Below, piece by piece: positions 16,849 through 24,032 of a stretch of DNA of 64,000 nt. This DNA is from JAICNG01 sp035249985. Its GTDB lineage: Bacteria > Gemmatimonadota > Gemmatimonadetes > Gemmatimonadales > Gemmatimonadaceae. The notes below the pieces were generated by a model. That model had not been told where the DNA came from. It made no database searches and saw only the letters and a program-made list of their open reading frames with translations. How positions within the stretch are numbered: position 1 is the first letter of the stretch; every line of letters starts with the position of its first letter. The position numbers were made by a program, and so were the translations under genes. The stretch spans positions 1 through 64,000 of the forward strand of contig DATFFP010000008.1 of NCBI GenBank assembly GCA_035249985.1, read 5' to 3'.

Positions 16849-17880
16849 ATGCTCAGGTTACGCTACTTCGCCGCGCTCGCCATCGCGGCGCCACTCATTG
16901 CGCAGACGCCGGAGCGTCACACGCTGCGCGGAACGCGGGTCGCCGTCTACGATCTCGTCGGCGACGTCCGCATCGTCGAGGGCACGGGGCGGGATGTCGT
17001 GGTCGAGGTGACACGCCAGGGGTCCGACGCAGATGAGCTACGGGTGGAGACGGGCGACATCGGCGGCGTGCCGACGTTTCGCGTCATCTTTCCCTTCGAC
17101 CGCATCAACTACAGCGACGAGCACGGGAACTACACCATCTCTGACCTTCGTGTGCGGGACGACGGCACCTTCGGCCACGGCGCCGGCGGCCGCCGCATCT
17201 CGATCTCCTCGCGCTCGGGCGCTGAGGCCGCAGCCGACCTCGTCGTGCGCGTGCCGCCCGGTACGACACTCGATCTGAAGGTGGGCGCGGGAAGCGTGTC
17301 CGCTCAGGGAACGCGCTCGGATCTCTCGCTCGACGTCATCGCCGCCACCGTCTCCCTCGACGGCACGCGTGGCAACGTACGTGTCGAAACCGCATCCGGA
17401 AGCGTCGAAGCGCAGGATACTGACGGGAATCTCGACATCGATACCGGATCGGGAAGCGTCGAGCTCAGTCGCGTGAGCGCGACCAGCTTGCGCGTCGACA
17501 CTGGCTCCGGGTCGGTGCGATGCCAGAACGTGACCGCCGACGAGATCGACATCGACACCGGCTCCGGCGCCGTCGACATCGCGACCGCGACAGCCAGAAC
17601 CATTCGCGTCGATGTCGGCAGCGGCTCCGTCGACGTCGCGCTTTCTCGTGAGGCGCGGGACGTCGACGTCGACACCGGCTCCGGCAGCGTGACGTTACGC
17701 GTACCGGAATCCGTTGGCGCCGACGTCGACCTCGACACGGGGAGCGGCGACATCGACAGCGAGCTCCCGATCACGATTCAGGGACGCGGGCGCGGCTCGC
17801 TCAAGGGCCGCATTGGGGACGGCGCCGCGCACATCACGGTGTCGACGGGCTCGGGCGGGATCCGGATTCGGCGGGCGTAG
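16849..17880 (+). CDS. Secreted DUF4097-like beta-solenoid protein with DTGSGSV repeats
   Basis: A 343-residue protein from ATG 16849, preceded by GGGGGA. A signal peptide (FAALAIAAPLIAQ) is followed by a first beta domain (about 25-135) and then a right-handed run of about 17-20-residue units, each containing a version of DTGSGSV (DIDTGSGSVELS, VDTGSGSVRCQ, DIDTGSGAVDIA, VDVGSGSVDVA, VDTGSGSVTLR, DLDTGSGDI). This is the DUF4097/adhesin-type repeat (PF13349), thought to form a stacked beta structure at the cell surface. Function in the family is unknown. The gene stands alone with a large tandem repeat after it. Confidence 0.82.
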   Translation: MLRLRYFAALAIAAPLIAQTPERHTLRGTRVAVYDLVGDVRIVEGTGRDVVVEVTRQGSDADELRVETGDIGGVPTFRVIFPFDRINYSDEHGNYTISDLRVRDDGTFGHGAGGRRISISSRSGAEAAADLVVRVPPGTTLDLKVGAGSVSAQGTRSDLSLDVIAATVSLDGTRGNVRVETASGSVEAQDTDGNLDIDTGSGSVELSRVSATSLRVDTGSGSVRCQNVTADEIDIDTGSGAVDIATATARTIRVDVGSGSVDVALSREARDVDVDTGSGSVTLRVPESVGADVDLDTGSGDIDSELPITIQGRGRGSLKGRIGDGAAHITVSTGSGGIRIRRA

Positions 17881-17886
17881 AACTCA

Positions 17887-18048
17887 GAGGCGCTAGAGGC
17901 GCTAGAGGCGCTAGAGGCGCTAGAGGCGCTAGAGGCGCTAGAGGCGCTAGAGGCGCTAGAGGCGCTAGAGGCGCTAAAGGCGCTAAAGGCGCTAAAGGCG
18001 CTAACAGCGAGGGGTGTTTAGCGCCTCTAGCGCCTCCAGCGCCTCTGG
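17887..18048. repeat. Tandem array of 13 GAGGCGCTA units with inverted partner (convergent genes)
   Basis: Thirteen uninterrupted 9-bp units run from 17887 to 18003: ten of GAGGCGCTA and then three of AAGGCGCTA. After a 17-nt spacer comes the reverse complement as three units (GCGCCTCTA, GCGCCTCCA, GCGCCTCTG; 18021-18047). The array lies between converging genes. The near identity of the units suggests recent slippage expansion of one arm, so copy number probably varies between strains. Confidence 0.93.
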
Positions 18049-18055
18049 GTATTCC

Positions 18056-19450
18056 CTACGCCGGCCTACTGGAATGATCGCCCGCGAGCGCCGGCGCGAC
18101 CGCCGGCGTTGCGATCGGAAGAATGAGCCGCGCCTCGGCGCCCCGAGCATCGGCGCGATTGTGCAGCGTGAGTGTGCCACCATGCGCTTCCGCGATCTGC
18201 CGGCTCAACACGAGACCGATACCCGTCCCGTCGGCCTTGGTCGTGTAGAACGGCACGAACAGGTTTGCGCTGTGCGCGATCCCGTGGCCGTCGTCGATCA
18301 CCCGCAGCTCGAGCACATCATCCGTGCGTTGCCACTCGACGCGAACGGCGCCTCTCGTCTCCATGGTCGCCTCGACGGCGTTGCGCACCAGGTTGATCAG
18401 GAGCTGCTCGAGCTGGTCGGCGTCGGCCTGAATGCGCAACGCCGGACCTTCGCGGATGTCGATGCGCGCCCGCTTCTCGAGCTCGGCGACGCGGTGCACC
18501 CACTCCGAAACGTCGACGGTGCCCATGCGAGGATGCGGAAGCCGCGCGAGTCGCGTGTACGAGGTCATGAATCGGCCGAGCGATTCCGAGCGCGCGCCGA
18601 TGATGGACAGCCCGCGCTCGACGTCCTGGAGCCAGTCGTCCGGGCGTGGCGAGCGGCGAAGCAGCTGCTGAATGCTCCCGACGATCGAGCGAATGGGTGC
18701 GAGCGAATTGTTGATCTCGTGACCGAGCACGCGCACCAGCCGCTGCCACGCCTGGCGTTCTTCGTCGCGCAGCGCGCGGCTGAGGTCGGAGACGACGACC
18801 AGCTGATGCGGAAGCCCGCCCTGACGGAAGATGCTTCGCCGAATCTCGACGCGGCCCGACGGGCGCGTGCGGTCGCCGCCAGGCAGGAACGAGTCGACGA
18901 CGCGACGCGGCTCCCCGTCGAGAAAAGCCTGCAGCCCAAGGTCCGATGCCTGACGACCGTAGAGTCGCTCGGCTGACTGGCCGACGAGTCGCTCGCCGGC
19001 GCGATTGACGAGACGCAGCGCGCTGTGCTCGTCGAACGCGAAGATGGCGACGTCGATCTCCTCCATGATCCGTCGAAGCAGGGCCGTCGCCTCGAGCGCC
19101 CCGAGCCGCTGGTCGCGCAGCGGGTCCCGGAGCGCGTTGACCTCGTGCATCGCCTGGCCGAGGGCGTCATCGAGCCGGCCGCCGCGCGCGCGGATGGAAT
19201 AGTCGCCTTCTCGTAAGGCGGCGATGAGATTCGCGAGCGTCTGCAGCGGACGTACGACACGCTCTCGCAGTGCGATCGCGAACAGCCACCAGCACAACAG
19301 CACGAGCAGCGACAGCGTCCATGAGAGCTTGAGCGAATAGTCACCCGTCCAGAGCAGCGCCACCGAGACGATGACCGCCGGAAGGCCGCCCGCGAGCGCG
19401 AGCCGCTGGACGTATTGATCGTGATCGACGCGCCTGCGTCGCTGCTTCAC
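18056..19450 (-). CDS. NtrY-like sensor histidine kinase
   Basis: A 464-residue membrane kinase. Two membrane helices lie at about 18-35 and 42-62, followed by a HAMP-like linker (RERVVRPLQTLANLIAALREGDY), a PAS domain (about 125-220, with EEIDVAIFAFDEHSALRLVNRAG) and the transmitter. The phospho-acceptor block GHEINNSLAPIRS and the ATP-binding boxes NLVRNAVEA, DDGHGI and GTGIGLVLSRQIAEAHGG are all present, so it should be active. It starts with GTG 19448-19450, overlapping the TGA of the response-regulator gene, so the two are translationally coupled. The short extracytoplasmic loop leaves little room for a sensor, suggesting that the PAS domain or membrane state is the input. Confidence 0.92.
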   Translation of the reverse strand: MKQRRRRVDHDQYVQRLALAGGLPAVIVSVALLWTGDYSLKLSWTLSLLVLLCWWLFAIALRERVVRPLQTLANLIAALREGDYSIRARGGRLDDALGQAMHEVNALRDPLRDQRLGALEATALLRRIMEEIDVAIFAFDEHSALRLVNRAGERLVGQSAERLYGRQASDLGLQAFLDGEPRRVVDSFLPGGDRTRPSGRVEIRRSIFRQGGLPHQLVVVSDLSRALRDEERQAWQRLVRVLGHEINNSLAPIRSIVGSIQQLLRRSPRPDDWLQDVERGLSIIGARSESLGRFMTSYTRLARLPHPRMGTVDVSEWVHRVAELEKRARIDIREGPALRIQADADQLEQLLINLVRNAVEATMETRGAVRVEWQRTDDVLELRVIDDGHGIAHSANLFVPFYTTKADGTGIGLVLSRQIAEAHGGTLTLHNRADARGAEARLILPIATPAVAPALAGDHSSRPA

Positions 19451-20817
19451 GAGATGCCGAAGTGCTGAAGACGACGATAGAGCGCGCTTCGGCTCACGCC
19501 GAGTGCTTCGGCGGCGCGGCTGACGTTGCCATCGTGGCGCTGAAGGGCGCGGGTGATGAGCCAGCGTTCGGCATCCTCGAGCGTCATCTCGTCCAGCGCC
19601 GGGCCGGCACCCGGCTTGGCCCGAAGCTCGACGTCGTCGGCGGTCACCGTGGCGCCCTGGGTCAGCAGGACGGCGCGCTCGACGACGTGCCGCAGCTCGC
19701 GAACGTTGCCCGGCCAGGGGTGATCGAGCAGCGCCCGCATGGCGTCGGGAGCGAACTCGCGAACGGGCCTGCCGTAGCGTTCGGCCTGTTGACGCAGGAA
19801 GTGACTGGCGAGGAGGGGGATGTCGTCCTTGCGGTCACGCAGCGGCGGGATGCGGATCTCGACGGTATTCAAGCGATACAGCAGATCCTCGCGAAAGCGC
19901 TTTTCGGCGACGAGCTGGCTCACGTCGGCGTTCGTCGCGGCGATCACGCGAACGTCGACATGACGCGTCTTGGATGAGCCGACCCGTTGCACCTCACCGT
20001 TCTCGAGCGCGCGCAGCAGCTTGGCTTGCTGCGAGAGCGGCACGTTGGCGATCTCGTCGAGAAACAACGTCCCGCCATCGGCGAGCTCGAAGCAGCCGAC
20101 ACGATCGGTCTTCGCATCGGTGAACGCCCCGCGCACGTGACCGAACATCTCGCTCTCGAAGACGCCCTCGGACAGCCCGCCGGCATTGACGGTGACGAGC
20201 GGCCTGCCCGCGCGGGGTGAAGCCGCGTGCAGCCAGCGCGCGACGACTTCCTTCCCCGTCCCATGCTCGCCAGTGACGAGCACGTTCGCGTCGGAGGGTG
20301 CGATCTTCTCGAGCAGCCGGCGGACGGGCACCATCGCGCGCGAGTCGCCGAGCATGACGGGCAGCCCGTCGCGTCGCAGACGGCTGTTCTCGGTCTCGAG
20401 GCGTTGCGTGGCCCGAATCGCGCGTCCGAGCGCGATCTGGGTACGCAGCGTCGTCAGGATGCGCGCATTGTCCCACGGCTTCTCGACGTAGTCGCGTGCC
20501 CCGCGCCGCATGGCTTCGACCGCGGACTCGATACTGCCCCACGCCGTCATGACGATGACGGGAAGCGTGGGGTCGACCGCCTGGACTTTGGCGAGCAGGT
20601 CGAAGCCTTCGGTGCCCGACGTCGTGTCGCGAGCATAGTTGAGGTCCATCAAGAGCGCGTCGAAGTCGCGTTCCTGAAGAGCCGCCAGAGCGCCCGCCGG
20701 GCTGGTGACGGTCTCGGTGTGGAAACCCTCTGGCTTGAGGAGCAGACGCAAGGCCTCGAGAACGTCGGACTGATCGTCGGAGATGAGGATCCGCGGAGAC
20801 GCCGGGGCGGGGGGCAT
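19447..20817 (-). CDS. NtrC/NtrX-family sigma-54-dependent response regulator
   Basis: 456 residues from ATG 20815-20817. Receiver domain at about 9-125 with the acidic pair Asp14/Asp15, phospho-acceptor Asp58 (LLMDLN) and the KPW switch lysine. AAA+ domain at about 150-385 with Walker A GEHGTGKE, GAFTDA in place of the canonical GAFTGA loop, Walker B GGTLFLDEIAN and HPWPGNVRELRHVVERA. A Fis-type helix-turn-helix ends the protein (GNVSRAAEALGVSRSALYRRL). It activates sigma-54 promoters after phosphorylation by the downstream kinase. The GAFTDA variant occurs in other regulators of this subgroup as far as I recall, so it need not mean loss of sigma-54 contact. A long upstream in-frame extension to 21321 runs antisense to the next gene and is not credible. 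Confidence 0.92.
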   Translation of the reverse strand: MPPAPASPRILISDDQSDVLEALRLLLKPEGFHTETVTSPAGALAALQERDFDALLMDLNYARDTTSGTEGFDLLAKVQAVDPTLPVIVMTAWGSIESAVEAMRRGARDYVEKPWDNARILTTLRTQIALGRAIRATQRLETENSRLRRDGLPVMLGDSRAMVPVRRLLEKIAPSDANVLVTGEHGTGKEVVARWLHAASPRAGRPLVTVNAGGLSEGVFESEMFGHVRGAFTDAKTDRVGCFELADGGTLFLDEIANVPLSQQAKLLRALENGEVQRVGSSKTRHVDVRVIAATNADVSQLVAEKRFREDLLYRLNTVEIRIPPLRDRKDDIPLLASHFLRQQAERYGRPVREFAPDAMRALLDHPWPGNVRELRHVVERAVLLTQGATVTADDVELRAKPGAGPALDEMTLEDAERWLITRALQRHDGNVSRAAEALGVSRSALYRRLQHFGIS

Positions 20818-20967
20818 ACCCGGGAAAGTATGGCGGGGGTGCGGGCGGGGCGAGACGACAATGGTCCTGGCGGGGCATCCGAAGAGCCGAGCGCCGGTTG
20901 CACAAGGAACCCTGGCCGCGCAGTCTTTGCAGACGGTGTGCGCTCCGCCGTTTCGCCAAAGGGCGTT

Positions 20968-21729
20968 GTGCCGACAACGGAGCCTGATACGCGTCAACTC
21001 GCGATCTTCGACATCGATGGCACGTTGACGGCGACGAACGCCGTCGACGACGAGTGCTACACCCGGGCCGTTGGGGAGACGCTCGGCGTCGCTCCCGAGG
21101 CCATCGACTGGTCCGACGCGCCTCACGTGACCGACGGCGGCATCGCGCGCCACCTCTGGACCCGTTACCGCGCCCGCGCCGCCGAGGCACAGGAGCTGGC
21201 AGAGCTCCGGGAGCGGTTTCTCGCCATCCTTGGCGCGGAGGTCACGCGCGCTCCGGAGCGGTTCGTCGCCATCGCGGGTGCCGCGACACTCTTTGCGAGT
21301 CTCCGTTCGGCAGGGTGGCACGTCGCGCTCGCCACGGGAGGGTGGGTGGCGTCCGCCGCGGTGAAGCTTCGAGCCGCCGGGCTTTGGGCGGATGATCTTC
21401 CCATGGCGTGCGCCGACGACGCCGAGTCGCGGGAGGATATTGTGAGACTCGCCAGGCAGAGGGCCGAGGTGCAGGCAGGAGTCGCATTCGCCCGCGTGGT
21501 GAGCGTCGGGGACGCTCCCTGGGATGTCCGCACGGCACGCTCGTTAGGGTTGCCGTTCGTCGGCATTGCGACCGGCGGTCAGGCCGACCGACTGCGGGCC
21601 GAGGGAGCGGAGACGATCCTCCCGGACCTGAGCGATGTGGCAGCGGTCCTCGCGGCACTGAGCTCCGCCGCGACCCCTCACGCACGGCCGGGTGACGTGC
21701 GAAGGGAGATTGCACCGACTGCACCGTAG
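20968..21729 (+). CDS. HAD-superfamily hydrolase
   Basis: A 253-residue phosphatase of the phosphoglycolate-phosphatase type, started here at GTG 20968, since the upstream reading frame is antisense to the response regulator. The HAD motifs are in order: DIDGTLT (nucleophile Asp at about residue 16), LATGG, an invariant Lys in AAVKLRAAGLW, and VGDAPWDVRTARSLG. The cap is helical and inserted between motifs one and two. It hydrolyses a small phosphorylated metabolite, not identifiable from sequence. It lies 6 nt before the permease gene and is probably cotranscribed with it. Confidence 0.88.
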   Translation: MPTTEPDTRQLAIFDIDGTLTATNAVDDECYTRAVGETLGVAPEAIDWSDAPHVTDGGIARHLWTRYRARAAEAQELAELRERFLAILGAEVTRAPERFVAIAGAATLFASLRSAGWHVALATGGWVASAAVKLRAAGLWADDLPMACADDAESREDIVRLARQRAEVQAGVAFARVVSVGDAPWDVRTARSLGLPFVGIATGGQADRLRAEGAETILPDLSDVAAVLAALSSAATPHARPGDVRREIAPTAP

Positions 21730-21735
21730 GCGTTC

Positions 21736-23055
21736 ATGACCGAGCTCCGACGCGCGATGCGTCTCCCCGACGCCACCGCGATGGTCGTGGGGATCATCAT
21801 TGGCGCGTCGATCTTCGTGCAGCCGTCGGAGATCACGCGTCTCGTACCCGATGCAGGCGGGATCGCGCTCGTCTGGGCGCTCGCGGGCGTCCTCACGCTC
21901 ATCGGCGCCCTGATCTGTGCCGAGCTCTCGTCGGCGTTCCCGCGGACGGGCGGCGTGTACGTGTTCCTGCGCGACATCTTCGGGGCGCCGGTCGGCTTTC
22001 TCTGGGGCTGGGCGATGTTCTGGAGCATGCACACCGGCATCATCGCCGCCATCGCGGTGGTTTTCGCGCGATACGTCGGCTACTTCGTCCCGCTCGGCCC
22101 CACGGGAATCCGGGTAGTGGCCGCGATCGCGGTCCTCGGCCTGTCCGCCTTCAACTGTCTCGGCATCCGACACGGCAGCCGCCTTCAGACCATCGTCACC
22201 GGCGCAAAGCTCGCAGCGATCGTCGTGCTGATCGTCGCCGGCCTAACGATGGGTCCCGGCGGTGCCGCGGCCGGCGGTGAACCGGCGAGCTTCGGGACAT
22301 CCGACGTCCTGCTCGGGCTGGTCGCCGGACTCTTTGCGTTTGGCGGCTGGCACATGGTGAGCTACACCGCCGGGGAGACCGTGAATCCCGAGCGCACCAT
22401 CCCGCGCGCCCTCGTGCTCGGCGTCCTGATCGTGACGGCCTGCTACATCGCGCTGAACGCGATCTACCTGCGGGTTCTCCCCATCGACCGCGTGACGGCG
22501 TCTACGCGGATCGCCGCGGATGTCGCCGAAGCACTCGTCGGTCCTCTCGGCGCGACGCTGGTGGCGATGCTGGTCATCCTCTCCACATTCGGCGCAGTGA
22601 ACGGCATCATCCTGGCGGGGCCGCGGGTGTACTTCTCGATGGCCAACGACGGGCTTTTCCTCAATTGGGCCGCCACGCTACACCCGCGTTTCGGCACGCC
22701 AGCTCGCGCCATCGTTCTCCAGGGGGTGTGGGCCTGCGTGTTGGTGATGACCGATACCTACCGCGGACTGTTCACGCGCGTCGTCTATACCGAGTGGATC
22801 TTTTTTGGCCTGCTCGCCGTGGGCGTGGTCCTCCTCCGACGGCGCACCGCCTACGCGCCACCATTTCGCATGCCGTGGGCGCCGGTGCTCACGTTAGGCT
22901 TCGCGGCGGCATGCATCGCCATCGTCGTCAATCAGATTCTCTCGGACCCGATAAGCAGCTTCATCGGCCTGGCCGCGGTCGCCGCCGGGCTGCCCGTGTA
23001 CTACTTCTGGCTCGCGCCGCGAGCGCGGAACACACGAGGAGTCATCGCGACGTGA
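21736..23055 (+). CDS. APC-family amino acid permease
   Basis: A 439-residue integral membrane transporter with about 12 hydrophobic segments. The first helix carries the APC signature VVGIIIGASIFVQPSE, and the second block is GALICAELSSAFPRTGGVYVFL, as in LAT/SteT-type exchangers. Later segments include FGGWHMVSYTAGETVNPERT, the conserved block before helix 7. It probably moves amino acids or related compounds. Its TGA overlaps the GTG of the amidohydrolase gene (GTGA at 23052-23055), so transporter and enzyme are translationally coupled, suggesting the permease imports the enzyme's substrate or a precursor. Confidence 0.92.
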   Translation: MTELRRAMRLPDATAMVVGIIIGASIFVQPSEITRLVPDAGGIALVWALAGVLTLIGALICAELSSAFPRTGGVYVFLRDIFGAPVGFLWGWAMFWSMHTGIIAAIAVVFARYVGYFVPLGPTGIRVVAAIAVLGLSAFNCLGIRHGSRLQTIVTGAKLAAIVVLIVAGLTMGPGGAAAGGEPASFGTSDVLLGLVAGLFAFGGWHMVSYTAGETVNPERTIPRALVLGVLIVTACYIALNAIYLRVLPIDRVTASTRIAADVAEALVGPLGATLVAMLVILSTFGAVNGIILAGPRVYFSMANDGLFLNWAATLHPRFGTPARAIVLQGVWACVLVMTDTYRGLFTRVVYTEWIFFGLLAVGVVLLRRRTAYAPPFRMPWAPVLTLGFAAACIAIVVNQILSDPISSFIGLAAVAAGLPVYYFWLAPRARNTRGVIAT

Positions 23056-24032
23056 TCGTCGATTTCCACAACCACTACTACCCTCCGCCCTACCTGGACG
23101 CCATCAACGGCGGCGGGCTCAAGGTGAAGATGGACTTTGACGCCGAGGGGAATCCGCGACTCCACTACCCCGGCGACTACAACATCCTGGTCCCCGGTCA
23201 CCGGGACCTCGACTTTCGCGAAGAGGTCCTCGACGAACACGGGGTGACGCACCAGATCCTGACGTTCACCACGCCTGGCGTGCATTACGAGGAGCCGGCA
23301 ACCGCCGTTCGCCTGGCTCGCATCGTCAATGACGCGTTCGCGGCCGAAGTGTCGCGACGAAAGCATTTCTCGGCGCTCGCTACGCTGCCGCTGAATGACC
23401 CGCGCGCCTCGGTCGAGGAGCTCGAGCGAGCCATGCGCGAGCTGCGGCTTCGCGGCGCGATGGTATTCAGCAACGTGAACGGCGCTGGCCTCGACGAACC
23501 GGCCTACGTGCCGCTCTGGGAAAAGGCCAACGAGCTCGGCGCGGTCATCTACATCCACCCCGCCCATCCGGTGGGCGTCGAGGCAATGGAGAAGTACTGG
23601 CTCATGCCGCTGGTGGGATTTCTCATGGACACCACCCTGGCGGCGGGGAAGCTCGTGTTCAGCGGAATCGTCGAGCGCTTCCCGCGAATCACCTGGGTAC
23701 TCACGCACATGGGAGGGGCGGTGCCGTACCTCGCCGAGCGCATGGATCGGGGGTACGAGGCCTTCGCCGAGTGCCGTGCCAACATCACGCAGAAGCCGAG
23801 CGATTACTTGAAGCGCTTCTACTACGACACCGTCAACTTCGACAACGCGGCACAGCGGCTCGCGATCGAGTTTGCCGGCGTCGACCACATCGTGGCCGGC
23901 AGCGATTACCCCCACCAGATCGGAAGCATCCCGAAGATGCTGTCGAGCATCCGCGCGCTCTCGCTCACCGACGCGGAGCGCGCGAAGATCCTCGGCGGGA
24001 ACGCCGCTCGGCTCCTCCGCCTCAGCGCATAG
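23052..24032 (+). CDS. ACMSD-family amidohydrolase (probable decarboxylase)
   Basis: 326 residues from GTG 23052, coupled to the permease stop. The metal-binding motif DFHNHYYPP (His6, His8) opens a TIM barrel; later ligands are seen in IYIHPAHPVG, LTHMGG and AGSDYPHQIG. This is the Amidohydro_2 family (PF04909) typified by 2-amino-3-carboxymuconate-6-semialdehyde decarboxylase and related non-oxidative decarboxylases. The pairing with an APC permease fits a pathway for an aromatic amino acid derivative, but no other pathway gene is present. Its 3' end overlaps the convergent lipoprotein gene by 11 bp. Confidence 0.9.
   Translation: MIVDFHNHYYPPPYLDAINGGGLKVKMDFDAEGNPRLHYPGDYNILVPGHRDLDFREEVLDEHGVTHQILTFTTPGVHYEEPATAVRLARIVNDAFAAEVSRRKHFSALATLPLNDPRASVEELERAMRELRLRGAMVFSNVNGAGLDEPAYVPLWEKANELGAVIYIHPAHPVGVEAMEKYWLMPLVGFLMDTTLAAGKLVFSGIVERFPRITWVLTHMGGAVPYLAERMDRGYEAFAECRANITQKPSDYLKRFYYDTVNFDNAAQRLAIEFAGVDHIVAGSDYPHQIGSIPKMLSSIRALSLTDAERAKILGGNAARLLRLSA

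Noticed and set aside
17887..18048. CRISPR-like array
   Set aside because: The 9-bp units are directly adjacent with no spacers and no cas genes are present; it is a tandem repeat within a foldback.
20227..20967. Long N-terminal extension of the HAD hydrolase
   Set aside because: It is antisense to the AAA+ and receiver domains of the response regulator and has no protein-like pattern.
22665..23051. N-terminal extension of the amidohydrolase
   Set aside because: It overlaps the permease gene in another frame; the metal-binding motif begins directly after GTG 23052.
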